Notes: generated from the sequence alone by a model not told the origin. DNA of 49,651 bases from Marinobacter antarcticus (GCF_011049865.1 NZ_DRGY01000036.1:1-49651), one strand, 5' to 3'. Shown: positions 9,185 to 19,008, numbered from the stretch's first letter. Numbers and translations are program-made.

Positions 9185-10167
9185 GATTTTCTCCTGAAAT
9201 GGTCAAAACCCCCAGCGTTGGATCCTGACATTTCAGATTCCGACACTTCGGAATTCAACACTACAGCAGCGCCATCCAGGCGCAACCCCCGCGCCGGCTC
9301 AACCACCCCGATAACGGTGAGTTGTTGCTTTAGTGATACGGTTGCTTCCGCCCATTTCGCCTCGGAAATGGTCGCACAAAGTTCGTAGTCGTCCCCCGAG
9401 TTGAGCGCGTAATCCCGGGCTTTGCGACCTTTCAATCGAGTGAGCGCAGCCGACACGGGTACCCGAGTGCGTTCAACACTCGCCCCCACCGAGGACGCCT
9501 CAAGAATATGACCAAGATCTGCCAGCAAACCGTCAGACACATCAATAGCGGCTGTTGCGATATTTCTCAGTGCTGCGCCCAGGGTCAGCTTCGGCCGGGG
9601 ATAATGATAACGCGAAAGCACAAACGCCTCATCCGCTGACGCGCTCTGCACGTCGAGATAATCCAGAGCAGCGCCGGCGTCACCCAGAGTGCCCGACACC
9701 ACAATCAGATCGCCCGGGATGGCGCCGGAACGGCGGATGGCTTCCCCGTGGGGGACCAAACCGTGCACCTGCAAACTCAACGCCAGGGGGCCTCGGGTTG
9801 TATCACCACCGGCAAGCACCAGCCCGAACGATTCCGCAGCTTTTCCAAGCCCGGCAGAAAAATCCCGCAGCCAAGACTCATTCGCCTCGGGCAGGGTCAA
9901 CGCGAGCGTGAAACATGCAGGGTCAGCGCCCATGGCGGCGAGATCGCTGGCGGCTGCCGCGAGCGCTCGCCAACCGAGATAGTCAGGACGATAGTGGAAG
10001 GGGAAGTGCACCCCTTCAACCAGCGTATCAATGGAAAAAACCAGATCGAAGCCGGCGGGAATTCGTTGGATGGCACAGTCGTCGCCCGGCCCCACAATCA
10101 CAGAGGGGGAACCGTGCAAACGGGCTAGCGGCATAAAATACTGCCGAATCAGCTCAAATTCGCCCAT
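9181..10167 (-). CDS. thiL: Thiamine-monophosphate kinase
   Basis: Phosphorylates thiamine monophosphate to thiamine diphosphate, the active cofactor. The 328 residues match the family length. Motifs are the N-terminal GPGDDCAI, the SIDTLVEGVHF strand, the LAGGDTTRGP nucleotide-binding region, AIDVSDGLLADL, and SGDDYELC near the C-terminus. It starts three bases after the nusB stop and overlaps pgpA by four bases. The nusB-thiL-pgpA order is conserved in gammaproteobacteria. Confidence 0.96.
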   Translation of the reverse strand: MGEFELIRQYFMPLARLHGSPSVIVGPGDDCAIQRIPAGFDLVFSIDTLVEGVHFPFHYRPDYLGWRALAAAASDLAAMGADPACFTLALTLPEANESWLRDFSAGLGKAAESFGLVLAGGDTTRGPLALSLQVHGLVPHGEAIRRSGAIPGDLIVVSGTLGDAGAALDYLDVQSASADEAFVLSRYHYPRPKLTLGAALRNIATAAIDVSDGLLADLGHILEASSVGASVERTRVPVSAALTRLKGRKARDYALNSGDDYELCATISEAKWAEATVSLKQQLTVIGVVEPARGLRLDGAAVVLNSEVSESEMSGSNAGGFDHFRRKS

Positions 10168-10170
10168 CGA

Positions 10171-10647
10171 TCAGCGCGAACGAGTCTCGGCGAGGCGCAA
10201 ACGACGCCCCAATTTGTCCAGCACACTGTTAACGAACCTGTGGCCCTCGGTGCCGCCGAACTTCTTCGCAAGCTCAATGCCTTCGTTGATGACCACTTTG
10301 TAGGGCACATCCAGCCGGTGTCGCAACTCATAGGCACCCACCCGAACAATGGCCAGTTCTACCGGGTCTACCTCATTCAGCGGGCGATCAAGATAGGGTT
10401 CGATAAGTTTGTCCAGCTCCGCCTGCTCGCGATGGACACCTCGCAATACATCACGAAAGAACAGAATATCCACCTTGGTCATGTCGTTGTCGACCATGAA
10501 TTCGGCTTCGATATCCGAAATCGGGCTCTTGGCGAAGTGGCGCTGATAAAGCGCCTGCATTGCCAGAACCCGGGCACGACGGCGATCGCCAGCTTTTGGC
10601 TGGCCAGATGGCACCGGGTGCGCAGTTGTATCTTCAGTGTCGCTCAT
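10171..10647 (-). CDS. nusB: Transcription antitermination protein NusB
   Basis: NusB binds boxA RNA together with NusE (S10) during rRNA antitermination. The 158-residue protein has the all-helical NusB pattern: [14 protein letters not shown] near the N-terminus, [42 protein letters not shown], and FVNSVLDKL at the C-terminus. The first 20 residues are a polar tail before the conserved core. Its ATG overlaps the ribH TAA stop by one base (10647), implying coupled translation. Confidence 0.96.
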   Translation of the reverse strand: MSDTEDTTAHPVPSGQPKAGDRRRARVLAMQALYQRHFAKSPISDIEAEFMVDNDMTKVDILFFRDVLRGVHREQAELDKLIEPYLDRPLNEVDPVELAIVRVGAYELRHRLDVPYKVVINEGIELAKKFGGTEGHRFVNSVLDKLGRRLRLAETRSR

Positions 10648-11123
10648 TACTCACCCAGCTTGTTGAACAGGCTAACCATTTCCAGCGCCGTGATAGCCGC
10701 TTCAGCGCCTTTATTGCCAGCTTTGGCGCCGGAGCGCTCGATGGCCTGTTCGATAGAATCAACGGTCAGCACACCGAATGTCACTGGCACGTCTGTTTCC
10801 AGGCTCACGGCGCCAAGGCCGCTGGCAGCTTCACCTGCCACATACTCAAAGTGCGGCGTTCCGCCGCGAATAACAGCGCCCAGCGCAATAATCGCGTCAT
10901 AACCACCGGTTTCCGCAACACGCTTCACAGCCAACGGCATTTCATAGGCGCCTGGAACACGCACAAGGGTGATGTCACTGTCAGCAATACCGTGGCGGCG
11001 CAGGGTATCAATTGCGCCGCTTACCAGGCTTTCCACCACAAAACCGTTAAAACGGCCAACCACCAGCGCATAGCGACCGCTGCACTGGGTAAAATCACCT
11101 TCAATTACTTTGATATCTGCCAT
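10647..11123 (-). CDS. ribH: 6,7-dimethyl-8-ribityllumazine synthase
   Basis: Condenses the pyrimidine intermediate with dihydroxybutanone phosphate to form lumazine, the penultimate riboflavin step. The start is ATG 11123 ([11 protein letters not shown]), with AAGGAG seven bases upstream; an in-frame start ten codons earlier lacks that support. The 158 residues carry [32 protein letters not shown], and the PVTFGVLT strand. Catalytic histidine lies in GGTPHFEY. It is 47 bases downstream of ribBA and overlaps nusB by one base. It is also called ribE in E. coli nomenclature. Confidence 0.96.
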   Translation of the reverse strand: MADIKVIEGDFTQCSGRYALVVGRFNGFVVESLVSGAIDTLRRHGIADSDITLVRVPGAYEMPLAVKRVAETGGYDAIIALGAVIRGGTPHFEYVAGEAASGLGAVSLETDVPVTFGVLTVDSIEQAIERSGAKAGNKGAEAAITALEMVSLFNKLGE

Positions 11124-11170
11124 CGGTGGCTCCTTCTCGGATTGCAGCCGCAATGCTGCAACCAGGTTGG

Positions 11171-12286
11171 TCAGTCTGGGGTATAGGGAATGAACTCAAC
11201 CACTTCCAGATCAAATCCGGAAATTGCCGAGTATTTAACAGGCGGGCTCAGCAGGCGCATTTTGCTTACGCCGATATCCCGCAAAATCTGAGAGCCTGTG
11301 CCTACGGTGAAATACACACCGGAGCTGCCCTTGCCGGCGGGCCCCTGCCCCTGATCAAAAAACTCCTGGATGCGATCTTCCAGGTCGTAACTGTCTTCAA
11401 CGCTATTGAGCAAAACCACGACGCCACTGCCTTCCGCTGCGACTTTGCCAAGCGCATGGTGCAACGGCCAACTGCGAGAATCCTTGCGACGGGCGCCCAA
11501 CAGGTCCCGGAGGGTATCGGTAATATGAACCCGCACCAACACCGGCTCATCCGTGGAAATATCACCAAATATCATGGCCAGGTGCGTGGATCCCTGAATA
11601 ACGTCTTTATAGGTGCGCAGCTTGAACACGCCGTATTCGGTATCAAGCTGATTCTCTTCTACGCATTCAACGGTGCGCTCGTGCAGAGTGCGATAATGAA
11701 TCAGATCAGCAATGGTGCCGATTTTCAGACTGTGCTCCGCGGCAAAGCGTTCGAGATCTTCCCGACGCGCCATGGAACCGTCATCGTTCATGATTTCACA
11801 GATAACACCCGCGGCCTCGCAGCCGGCCAATGCGGCCAGATCACACGATGCCTCCGTGTGGCCTGCGCGGCTAAGCACTCCGCCTGGATCGGACATCAGA
11901 GGAAAGATATGCCCGGGCTGAACCAGATCCGTTGCCTTGGCGTTACGCGCCACAGCAGCCTGAACGGTACGGGCGCGATCCGCCGCTGAAATACCGGTTG
12001 TGACGCCCGTGGCCGCCTCAATAGAAAGCGTAAACTTGGTGCCAAAGCCGGACGCATTTTGCTGAACCATCAACGGCAGCTCAAGTTGCGAGCAACGATC
12101 ACGGGTCATGGGCATGCAGATAAGGCCGCGACCAAAGCGCGCCATGAAGTTGATGTCGTCGGCAGAACAATGCTCCGCCGCCATCACCAGGTCACCTTCG
12201 TTTTCCCGGTCTTCATCATCCATCAGGATAACCATCTTGCCCTGGCGGATGTCCTCGATGATATCTTCAACGCTGTTCAGTGCCAT
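11171..12286 (-). CDS. ribBA: Dihydroxybutanone phosphate synthase with degenerate GTP cyclohydrolase II domain (RibBX type)
   Basis: The N-terminal domain (about 1-200) makes 3,4-dihydroxy-2-butanone 4-phosphate from ribulose 5-phosphate; it has the metal and substrate motifs [11 protein letters not shown] and RAGHTEAS intact. The C-terminal domain (about 205-371) has the GTP cyclohydrolase II fold length but not its chemistry. Where the family has its zinc site (HSEC..GD, then CDCG) this protein reads [18 protein letters not shown], with no cysteine. The YLRQEGRG catalytic region is also lost, reading [15 protein letters not shown]. So it should supply only the RibB activity. The start at 12286 ([10 protein letters not shown]) matches the family; a GTG 20 codons upstream would add residues not typical of it. 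Databases often label such proteins bifunctional RibBA, which overstates what the sequence supports. Confidence 0.93.
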   Translation of the reverse strand: MALNSVEDIIEDIRQGKMVILMDDEDRENEGDLVMAAEHCSADDINFMARFGRGLICMPMTRDRCSQLELPLMVQQNASGFGTKFTLSIEAATGVTTGISAADRARTVQAAVARNAKATDLVQPGHIFPLMSDPGGVLSRAGHTEASCDLAALAGCEAAGVICEIMNDDGSMARREDLERFAAEHSLKIGTIADLIHYRTLHERTVECVEENQLDTEYGVFKLRTYKDVIQGSTHLAMIFGDISTDEPVLVRVHITDTLRDLLGARRKDSRSWPLHHALGKVAAEGSGVVVLLNSVEDSYDLEDRIQEFFDQGQGPAGKGSSGVYFTVGTGSQILRDIGVSKMRLLSPPVKYSAISGFDLEVVEFIPYTPD

Positions 12287-12361
12287 ACTGTTTTGCAACC
12301 TTTCAGTGCACCCGTCGCTGCCTGGAGCAGCAACGTTGGGACCCACTGTGAATTTAAACGT

Positions 12362-13477
12362 TTAGCGGCGAACCAGGATCAGACGCTGGTCTTCTCCTAC
12401 CTGTCGCCGATCTTGTACGATCCATTCGATCTTATCGGCCATGGTCTCCAGCAGAAGATGCGCTGTCGGCCTGCCGGTACTGCCCAGGAACACCGGGGCC
12501 TGGTAGAGCCAAAGTTCGTCTACCAGCTTTTCGCTGATGAACGTTCCTGCCAGCGTGGGGCCGGCTTCCACCAGCAACTCGTTAATGCCCATTTCCCCAA
12601 GCGCATCCAGAAGTTCGAAGACGTCAATGCCGTTGTCCTTCCATGCGACGCCCTTAAGGCGAATTCCCAGTGCCGCAAGATCCTGCGCCGGCGCCGTCGC
12701 AAGCGTGGAAGACGCACAAAACACCTGCACTTTGCCGCCGCGCAATATGGTTGCGGAGGGAGGCGTTCTGGCGTCCCTGTCTGCGATCACGCGCAACGGC
12801 TGCCGGCTGGGTTCGGTGGCATCGCCTATATCCCCCAGCTCTTCACGGCGAACCGTTAATGAGGGGTCGTCTGCGAGCACGGTTCCCACGCCGGTAAGGA
12901 TGGCATCACTGATGGCCCGAAGCTTCTGAACATCGCGGCGCGACTCATCACCGGTAATCCATTGGCTTTCGCCAGAGGCCATGGCGGTGCGGCCATCCAG
13001 GCTGGCAGCCATCTTGAGCCGAACCCAGGGGCGGCCGGTATTCATACGCTTCATGAACCCGGGGTTCAGGCGCGAAGCCTCTTCCGCCAAAAGCCCTACG
13101 TTGACACGAATACCGGCCTCACGGAGCATGTCCAGCCCCCTTCCTGAAACCGACGGGTTCGGGTCTTTAGTGGCGGCAAAAACCCGCGACACACCGGCTT
13201 CGATCAAGGCCCGCGCGCACGGCGGCGTGCGTCCAAAATGACTGCAAGGCTCAAGCGTGACATACGCGGTGGCACCACGAGCAGCCGGCCCTGCCTGGCT
13301 GAGCGCGCGGGTTTCCGCATGGGACTCGCCGGCCCGTTCATGCCAGCCTTCGCCCAGAATCTTGTCACCACGGGCTATCACGCAGCCAACCCGGGGGTTG
13401 GGATGAGTTGAATAGCGGCCCCGCCATGCAAGCTGCACGGCCCGGGCCATCATGGACCGTTCCCGGAGTTCGGTCAT
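12362..13477 (-). CDS. ribD: Bifunctional pyrimidine deaminase/reductase RibD
   Basis: Carries out the second and third steps of the riboflavin pathway: deamination of the pyrimidine, then NADPH-dependent reduction of the ribosyl side chain. The deaminase domain (about 1-145) has the zinc ligands HAET and [11 protein letters not shown]. The reductase domain (about 148-371) has [23 protein letters not shown] and [11 protein letters not shown]. The length of 371 matches the family. It overlaps nrdR by four bases. The next gene downstream is ribBA, 75 bases away. Riboflavin synthase, often found between these two, is absent here. Confidence 0.95.
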   Translation of the reverse strand: MTELRERSMMARAVQLAWRGRYSTHPNPRVGCVIARGDKILGEGWHERAGESHAETRALSQAGPAARGATAYVTLEPCSHFGRTPPCARALIEAGVSRVFAATKDPNPSVSGRGLDMLREAGIRVNVGLLAEEASRLNPGFMKRMNTGRPWVRLKMAASLDGRTAMASGESQWITGDESRRDVQKLRAISDAILTGVGTVLADDPSLTVRREELGDIGDATEPSRQPLRVIADRDARTPPSATILRGGKVQVFCASSTLATAPAQDLAALGIRLKGVAWKDNGIDVFELLDALGEMGINELLVEAGPTLAGTFISEKLVDELWLYQAPVFLGSTGRPTAHLLLETMADKIEWIVQDRRQVGEDQRLILVRR

Positions 13478-13992
13478 TTTTCTCCTTCAGGGGAGTGGTT
13501 ATCCGCAAGTGCTTTCGCGACATCCACGGCCGCCTCGCCGTTGGTGGCCGAGAGCCGTTCTATTTCTTCCTTGAATTCGTTAATGTCCTGAAAACTGCGA
13601 TAAACAGACGCAAACCGGACATACGCAACCTTGTCGAGCTGTCGCAGCTCCGTCATCACCTCTTCACCAAGCTGCATGGACTTTACTTCACGCTCGCCGG
13701 TTGCTCGCAGGCGGTACCGGATGCGATTCAGCGCCGCATCAATTTGCTCAATGCTGACCGGACGTTTTTCCAGGGCCTTCATAATCCCGTAGCGCAGCTT
13801 TTCTTCGTCAAAGGGCTGCCGGATACCGTCCTGCTTCACCACGCGGGGCATAATCAGTTCGGCTGATTCAAAGGTGGTAAACCGTTCTCGACAAGAGAGG
13901 CACTCTCTGCGGCGGCGCACCTGATCGCCCTCGGTCACCAGACGCGAGTCAATTACCTTGGTATCGGCTTCACCACAGAAAGGACAATGCAT
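13474..13992 (-). CDS. nrdR: Transcriptional repressor NrdR
   Basis: Nucleotide-sensing repressor of ribonucleotide reductase genes. The zinc ribbon uses C3, C6, C31 and C34 and is followed by RERFTTFE. The ATP-cone domain covers about residues 49-139, with the [11 protein letters not shown] and [11 protein letters not shown] motifs. At 172 residues it is slightly longer than E. coli NrdR, through a variable C-terminal tail. It lies 24 bases downstream of glyA and overlaps ribD by four bases. The ribonucleotide reductase genes it would regulate are not in this window. Confidence 0.96.
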   Translation of the reverse strand: MHCPFCGEADTKVIDSRLVTEGDQVRRRRECLSCRERFTTFESAELIMPRVVKQDGIRQPFDEEKLRYGIMKALEKRPVSIEQIDAALNRIRYRLRATGEREVKSMQLGEEVMTELRQLDKVAYVRFASVYRSFQDINEFKEEIERLSATNGEAAVDVAKALADNHSPEGEK

Positions 13993-14016
13993 AGTCAGGA
14001 GCTCCGAAGAGAACGC

Positions 14017-15270
14017 TTAGCCGTATACCGGGAAGCGCGCGCACAAGGTTTCAACCTGTTCGCGAACACGGTTGCTCACCGCTTCGTCATCCAGGTTATC
14101 AAGGATGTCGCAAATCCAACCTGCCAGCTCACGGCACTCTACTTCACCAAACCCTCGGGTGGTGATGGCGGGTGTGCCGAGGCGCAGCCCGGAGGTCACG
14201 AACGGCGAACGTGGATCGTTGGGAACTGCGTTCTTGTTTACCGTGATGTGTGCACGACCCAGGGCGGCATCTGCATCCTTACCCGTAATGTCCTGCTTGA
14301 TCAGGCTTACCAGGAACAGGTGATTCCTGGTGCCGCCGGACACCACGTCGTAGCCGCGATCAATAAACACCGTTGCCATGGCAGAGGCGTTCTTGATCAC
14401 CTGCTTCTGATAGGTCTTGAACTCATCGCTCATGGCTTCTTTAAAGCAGATTGCCTTGGCCGCAATCACATGCATCAACGGGCCGCCCTGGCCGCCCGGA
14501 AAAACGGCAGAATTCAGCTTCTTATGCAGCGCTTCATCGTCGCAGGCCAAAATCAGGCCGCCACGGGGGCCGCGCAACGTCTTGTGCGTGGTGGTGGTTA
14601 TCACATGAGCGTGCGGCACCGGATCGGGATATACGCCGGCAGCGACCAGACCCGCCACATGGGCCATGTCTACAAACAGGTAGGCGTCCACTTTGTCGGC
14701 AATGGCGCGGAAACGGTCGAAATCCAGCTCTTGGGAATACGCCGAGAAACCGGCAATGATCATTTTTGGCTTGTGCTCAACCGCCAGGGCTTCCAACTCG
14801 TCGTAGTCAATCAGGCCGGTGTCGGTGTTGATACCGTATTGCACGGCGTTATAGATCTTGCCGGAAAAGTTCACACTGGCACCGTGGGTCAGGTGACCAC
14901 CGTGGGCCAGACTCATCCCCAAAATTGTGTCACCCGGCTTTACCAGCGCCATGAAAACAGCCGAGTTCGCCTGGGAGCCGGAGTGTGGTTGCACGTTGGC
15001 GTACGCGGCGCCAAACAGCTCTTTGGCGCGATCAATAGCCAGTTGCTCAGCGATATCGACAAACTCACAGCCACCGTAGTAACGCTTACCGGGATAACCC
15101 TCAGCGTATTTGTTGGTCAGGTCGCTGCCCTGAGCTTCCATTACCCGCGGACTGGTGTAGTTCTCGGATGCAATCAGCTCAATATGAGCTTCTTGACGCT
15201 TACTCTCTGCCTGCATGGCGTTCCAGAGTTCGTCGTCGAAACCGGCGATTTTCATATCACGATTAAACAT
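14017..15270 (-). CDS. glyA: Serine hydroxymethyltransferase
   Basis: PLP enzyme that converts serine and tetrahydrofolate to glycine and methylene-tetrahydrofolate, the main one-carbon source. The 417 residues match E. coli GlyA. Visible motifs include [44 protein letters not shown], and the PLP lysine in [14 protein letters not shown] at K230. It is the first gene of the operon glyA-nrdR-ribD-ribBA-ribH-nusB-thiL-pgpA. A TAGAAT -10-like element lies on the minus strand about 80 bases upstream, but I could not pair it with a good -35. Confidence 0.97.
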   Translation of the reverse strand: MFNRDMKIAGFDDELWNAMQAESKRQEAHIELIASENYTSPRVMEAQGSDLTNKYAEGYPGKRYYGGCEFVDIAEQLAIDRAKELFGAAYANVQPHSGSQANSAVFMALVKPGDTILGMSLAHGGHLTHGASVNFSGKIYNAVQYGINTDTGLIDYDELEALAVEHKPKMIIAGFSAYSQELDFDRFRAIADKVDAYLFVDMAHVAGLVAAGVYPDPVPHAHVITTTTHKTLRGPRGGLILACDDEALHKKLNSAVFPGGQGGPLMHVIAAKAICFKEAMSDEFKTYQKQVIKNASAMATVFIDRGYDVVSGGTRNHLFLVSLIKQDITGKDADAALGRAHITVNKNAVPNDPRSPFVTSGLRLGTPAITTRGFGEVECRELAGWICDILDNLDDEAVSNRVREQVETLCARFPVYG

Positions 15271-15297
15271 CGGTGCGCTGCCCCTCTCTGCTTGGCT

Positions 15298-15311
15298 GAC
15301 CCCCGGGGGTC
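15298..15311. repeat. 14-base perfect palindrome in the glyA leader
   Basis: GACCCCCGGGGGTC is its own reverse complement. It lies 28 bases upstream of the glyA start, within the probable 5' untranslated region. With no loop it is more likely to be read as duplex DNA than as a stable RNA hairpin. I do not recognise the sequence as a known regulator site. Confidence 0.5.
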
Positions 15312-15416
15312 TTGGAAATTGCCCTCGGGATCCCTTAAAATTCGGGCCGCTATTCTAGCCCATTATCGGGTTGAAAATCATCTTTTATGCGGTTCGCAAA
15401 TACCCACATGAGGATA

Positions 15417-15444
15417 TTGCCTGTTTTCCTGAAATTGCTATAGC
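15417..15444 (+). promoter_or_regulatory. Candidate sigma-70 promoter of ettA-radA
   Basis: TTGCCT at 15417-15422 and TATAGC at 15439-15444 are separated by 16 bases, about 60 bases upstream of the ettA start. Assigned by consensus only. Confidence 0.4.
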
Positions 15445-15506
15445 TCACGGGTTTCGATACCTTACAAACCCTGTCACATCTCGCTTTCAAAGAGGGTAAT
15501 GTCTTT

Positions 15507-17168
15507 ATGGCCCAGTACGTATACAGCATGAACCGCGTGGGGAAGGTGGTTCCACCCAAGCGTGAAATTCTCAAGGATATTTCCCTGAGCTTCTTCCCGG
15601 GTGCCAAAATCGGCGTACTGGGCCTCAACGGCTCAGGTAAATCCACTCTGCTGCGCATCATGGCGGGCCTGGATCAGGATTACCTTGGCGAGGCCCGTCC
15701 TCAACCAGGCATCAACGTAGGTTACCTGCCCCAGGAGCCAGAACTGGACGACAGCAAAACTGTTAAGCAAATTGTTGATGAGGCCGTGGCCGACGTGCAC
15801 AACGCCCTGGCCGAACTGGATCAGGTATACGCCGACTACGCGGAGCCAGATGCAGATTTTGACGCCCTGGCTAAAAAGCAGGGCAAGCTTGAAGCTCTGA
15901 TCCAGGCCACTGATGGCCACGACATTGAGCGTAAAATGGAAGTTGCCGCCGACGCGTTGCGCCTCCCTGCCTGGGATCAGCCGGTAAAAAACCTCTCCGG
16001 TGGTGAACGTCGCCGGGTAGCCTTGTGTCGCCTGCTGCTCTCCGGCCCCGATATGCTGTTGCTGGACGAACCAACCAACCACCTGGATGCCGAATCCGTG
16101 GCCTGGCTGGAGCGCTTCTTGCACGATTATGAAGGCACGGTGGTTGCCATCACCCACGACCGCTACTTTCTCGACAACGTAGCCGGCTGGATTCTGGAAC
16201 TCGACCGGGGCCGCGGCATCCCGTTTGAAGGCAACTACAGTCAATGGCTGGAGAACAAAGAACAGCGTCTGGGCACCGAAGCCAAACAGGAAGCCTCGCA
16301 CCAGAAGGCTATTAAACAGGAACTGGAGTGGGTGCGCAGCAACGCCAAGGGCCGTCAATCCAAGAGCAAAGCACGCCTTGCCCGCTTCGAAGAAATGAGC
16401 TCGCAGGATTTTCAGAAGCGTAACGAAACCAACGAAATCTATATCCCGCCCGGACCCCGCCTGGGCGACAAAGTCATCGAAGTGGAAGGCATCAGCAAGG
16501 CGTTCGCCGACCGTCTGCTTTACGAAAACGTGTCCTTTTCCGTGCCTCCGGGCGCCATCGTCGGCATCATCGGCGGCAACGGCGCTGGCAAATCCACGCT
16601 GTTCCGCATGATCGCTGGCCACGACCAGCCCAACGCGGGCACGATCACCGTGGGTGAGACGGTCAAGTTGGCCTATGTCGACCAGAACCGTGATCTGGAC
16701 GGATCAAAAACCGTTTGGGAACTGCTCAGTGAAGGCCAGGACATTATCAAAGTGGGCAACTACGAAACCCCGTCAAGAGCCTATGCCGGTCGCTTCAACT
16801 TCAAAGGCTCGGACCAGCAAAAGCGCGTGGCCGATTTGTCTGGTGGTGAGCGCAACCGCCTGCATCTGGCAGCACTGCTCAAAGAAGGCGGCAACGTACT
16901 GTTGCTGGACGAACCCACCAACGATCTGGACGTTGAAACACTGCGCGCCCTGGAAGAAGCACTGCTGAACTTTCCGGGTTCCGCCATGGTTATCTCGCAC
17001 GATCGCTGGTTTCTGGACCGCGTAGCCACGCACATTCTGGCGTTTGAGGACGATGGCGAAGTGGTCTACTTCGAGGGCAACTTCAACGAATACGATGAAG
17101 ATCACAAGAAGCGCAAGGGGGACTCCGCCATGGTGCCTCAGCGCATGAAGTACAAGAAGCTGGCCTGA
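15507..17168 (+). CDS. ettA: Energy-dependent translational throttle protein EttA (ABC-F)
   Basis: Soluble ABC-F protein that binds the ribosomal E site and gates entry into elongation according to the ATP/ADP ratio. The 553 residues contain two ABC domains. The first has Walker A GLNGSGKST (about 45-53), signature NLSGGERRR and LLLDEPTNHLD. The second has GGNGAGKST, DLSGGERNR and LLLDEPTNDLD. There is no membrane domain. The N-terminal YVYSMNRVGKVVPPKREILKDIS and the linker ending YIPPGPRLGDKVIE are typical of EttA rather than Uup or YheS. Its TGA stop overlaps the radA ATG by one base (17168). Confidence 0.96.
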   Translation: MAQYVYSMNRVGKVVPPKREILKDISLSFFPGAKIGVLGLNGSGKSTLLRIMAGLDQDYLGEARPQPGINVGYLPQEPELDDSKTVKQIVDEAVADVHNALAELDQVYADYAEPDADFDALAKKQGKLEALIQATDGHDIERKMEVAADALRLPAWDQPVKNLSGGERRRVALCRLLLSGPDMLLLDEPTNHLDAESVAWLERFLHDYEGTVVAITHDRYFLDNVAGWILELDRGRGIPFEGNYSQWLENKEQRLGTEAKQEASHQKAIKQELEWVRSNAKGRQSKSKARLARFEEMSSQDFQKRNETNEIYIPPGPRLGDKVIEVEGISKAFADRLLYENVSFSVPPGAIVGIIGGNGAGKSTLFRMIAGHDQPNAGTITVGETVKLAYVDQNRDLDGSKTVWELLSEGQDIIKVGNYETPSRAYAGRFNFKGSDQQKRVADLSGGERNRLHLAALLKEGGNVLLLDEPTNDLDVETLRALEEALLNFPGSAMVISHDRWFLDRVATHILAFEDDGEVVYFEGNFNEYDEDHKKRKGDSAMVPQRMKYKKLA

Positions 17169-18544
17169 TGGCAAAAGCAAAAACCGCGTATGTCTGCACC
17201 GAATGCGGTGCAGACTATTCCAAATGGCAGGGCCAGTGCACCGCCTGCCAGACGTGGAACACCATTAGCGAAGTCCGCGGCGTCAGCAGCCATGCACCAG
17301 GCGCCCGGGGGGTCCGTTTTGACGGTTTTGCCGGAAGTTTATCGGCAGTCCAAAGCCTGCATGATGTAAGCCTTGCCGAGCAGGAGCGTATCAGCACCGG
17401 CATGCAGGAGTTTGACCGGGTTCTTGGCGGCGGGCTTGTGGAAGGTTCCGCTGTACTTATGGGTGGGCATCCCGGCGCCGGCAAGAGCACCCTGCTGCTT
17501 CAGGCTGTTTGCCATTTGGCCGCCAGTGTTCCCGCGCTTTACGTAACCGGTGAGGAATCCTTGCAGCAGGTTGCCATGCGTGCCAAACGCCTCGGCTTGC
17601 CCACCAAAGATCTGAAAATGCTCTCCGAGACCAGCGCTGAGCGGGTCCTGCAGGTTGCAGAAACGGAAAAGCCACGGATTCTGGTGGTGGACAGTATTCA
17701 GGTGATGCACATGGCGGATATTGAGTCCGCTCCCGGCTCGGTCTCCCAGGTTCGCGAAAGCGCGGCGTTTTTAACCCGTTTTGCCAAGCAGACCGGCACT
17801 ATTCTGTTTCTGGTTGGCCACGTCACCAAGGACGGTAGCCTGGCCGGCCCGAAGGTGCTTGAGCATATGATTGACTGTTCCATCCTGCTGGAAGGCTCCA
17901 GTGACAGCCGTTATCGCACACTGCGAGGCATCAAGAACCGCTTTGGTGCGGTGAATGAACTGGGCGTTTTTGCCATGCTGGAGCAGGGCCTGAAGGAAGT
18001 TAAAAACCCCAGTGCCATTTTCCTGAACCGGGGCGAAGAAGCGGCTCCGGGCAGTGTGGTGATGGTGGTCTGGGAAGGCACCCGGCCCATGCTGGTGGAA
18101 ATTCAGGCGCTGGTGGATATGGCCCAGGGTGGATATCCGCGGCGTGTAGCGGTGGGTCTGGATCAGAACCGGTTGGCGATGCTGCTGGCGGTGTTGCACC
18201 GTCACGGCGGCTTGCATGTGTCGGATCAGGATGTGTTTGTGAACGTTGTGGGCGGCGTAAAGGTCAATGAGACCAGCGCTGACCTGGCATTGTTGGCTGC
18301 GGTGGTTTCTTCGTTTCGTGATCGCGCTCTGCCGCAGGATCTGGTGATTTTCGGTGAAGTCGGGTTATCGGGAGAGATTCGACCGGTGCCAAGTGGCCAG
18401 GAGCGGATTAATGAGGCCGCGAAGCATGGCTTTACCCGTGCTCTCGTTCCCAAAGCCAATGCACCACGCAAGCCCATTTCGGGTATGAAGGTAATTCCTG
18501 TCACCAAGCTTAGTGAGGCTATTACGGCGCTGGAAGAACTTTAG
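17168..18544 (+). CDS. radA: DNA repair protein RadA
   Basis: RecA-like ATPase that helps branch migration and processing of recombination intermediates. The 458 residues match E. coli RadA (460). The N-terminal zinc finger uses C10, C13, C24 and C27. The ATPase core has Walker A GHPGAGKST (near residue 99) and a Walker B at RILVVDSIQ. The RadA-specific KNRFG motif is present in LRGIKNRFGAVNELG. The C-terminal Lon-protease-like domain covers about residues 290-458, with FVNVVGGVKVNETSADLALL. It is translationally coupled to ettA by a one-base overlap. Confidence 0.97.
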   Translation: MAKAKTAYVCTECGADYSKWQGQCTACQTWNTISEVRGVSSHAPGARGVRFDGFAGSLSAVQSLHDVSLAEQERISTGMQEFDRVLGGGLVEGSAVLMGGHPGAGKSTLLLQAVCHLAASVPALYVTGEESLQQVAMRAKRLGLPTKDLKMLSETSAERVLQVAETEKPRILVVDSIQVMHMADIESAPGSVSQVRESAAFLTRFAKQTGTILFLVGHVTKDGSLAGPKVLEHMIDCSILLEGSSDSRYRTLRGIKNRFGAVNELGVFAMLEQGLKEVKNPSAIFLNRGEEAAPGSVVMVVWEGTRPMLVEIQALVDMAQGGYPRRVAVGLDQNRLAMLLAVLHRHGGLHVSDQDVFVNVVGGVKVNETSADLALLAAVVSSFRDRALPQDLVIFGEVGLSGEIRPVPSGQERINEAAKHGFTRALVPKANAPRKPISGMKVIPVTKLSEAITALEEL

Positions 18545-18591
18545 GTTTGGGCCCGAGACTTTGAGCTTTGGAGCGTGGACAATTTGCCCTC

Positions 18592-18625
18592 ATCTAAAAC
18601 ATACCTGACTGGCTAGCCAATCAGG
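18592..18625 (-). terminator. Probable terminator of the hemE-PilZ transcript
   Basis: Bases 18604-18625 form a near-perfect 22-base palindrome that covers the PilZ gene's TAG stop. In the minus-strand RNA the single irregular pair is a G-U wobble, so ten pairs can form, and a U-containing stretch follows (complement of 18592-18603, UAUGUUUUAG). The same element could act weakly on radA from the other side. Confidence 0.55.
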
Positions 18626-18981
18626 TGTGCAAACTCCCGCTCAAGAAGAACCTGATCACCCAGATTCAGCTCAACTAAACGCTTCAGATGAGTAGCGCTT
18701 TCCAGATCGATGTATTCGCATTTGAAGCCCAGCCTGTGGGCTTCAATATGCTTTAACTCAACAGCCATAACGATCCCGACCTCTTGACCATCGAGGTAAA
18801 CGATCACCTCACAAGGTTTGCTCAACGGCACATCCCACCCTTCCGGTCGTCTGACCAGAACACCTTTTAGCGAAATATCCAGCACTTCTGTTGTCCACAC
18901 GCTTTCAAGGGCATGGAGTTCGCATGGGGCGTCGAAGCTTATGCGATGGAACTTTCGTTTTTCTGAGCCTTCGATGGACAT
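18613..18981 (-). CDS. PilZ-domain protein
   Basis: A 122-residue stand-alone PilZ protein. The c-di-GMP-binding signature is complete: RKFHR near residue 8 (the RxxxR part) and DISLKG near residue 36 (the D/NxSxxG part), followed by a beta-barrel pattern. Binding of c-di-GMP is therefore likely; the effector target cannot be inferred. It starts 27 bases after hemE on the same strand, so it is probably cotranscribed with it. The pilus assembly operon is about 10 kb away, but no direct link is visible. It is not the PilZ protein of the holB region by context. Confidence 0.88.
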   Translation of the reverse strand: MSIEGSEKRKFHRISFDAPCELHALESVWTTEVLDISLKGVLVRRPEGWDVPLSKPCEVIVYLDGQEVGIVMAVELKHIEAHRLGFKCEYIDLESATHLKRLVELNLGDQVLLEREFAHLIG

Positions 18982-19008
18982 GACGTGACTCCTGTGTTGC
19001 TGATAGTC

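Noticed and set aside
12287..12346. Upstream GTG start for ribBA (20 extra residues)
   Set aside because: The added residues are not found in the family, which begins at [10 protein letters not shown].
12287..12361. Possible FMN riboswitch or ribE remnant between ribD and ribBA
   Set aside because: At 75 bases it is too short for an FMN riboswitch, and translation shows no riboflavin synthase fragment. Only a weak 5-base-pair hairpin is visible.
13987..15411. Long open frame (474 codons) on the plus strand opposite glyA
   Set aside because: It is a shadow of glyA, which has full family motifs on the other strand. Its product shows no domain, and there is no suitable ribosome-binding site.
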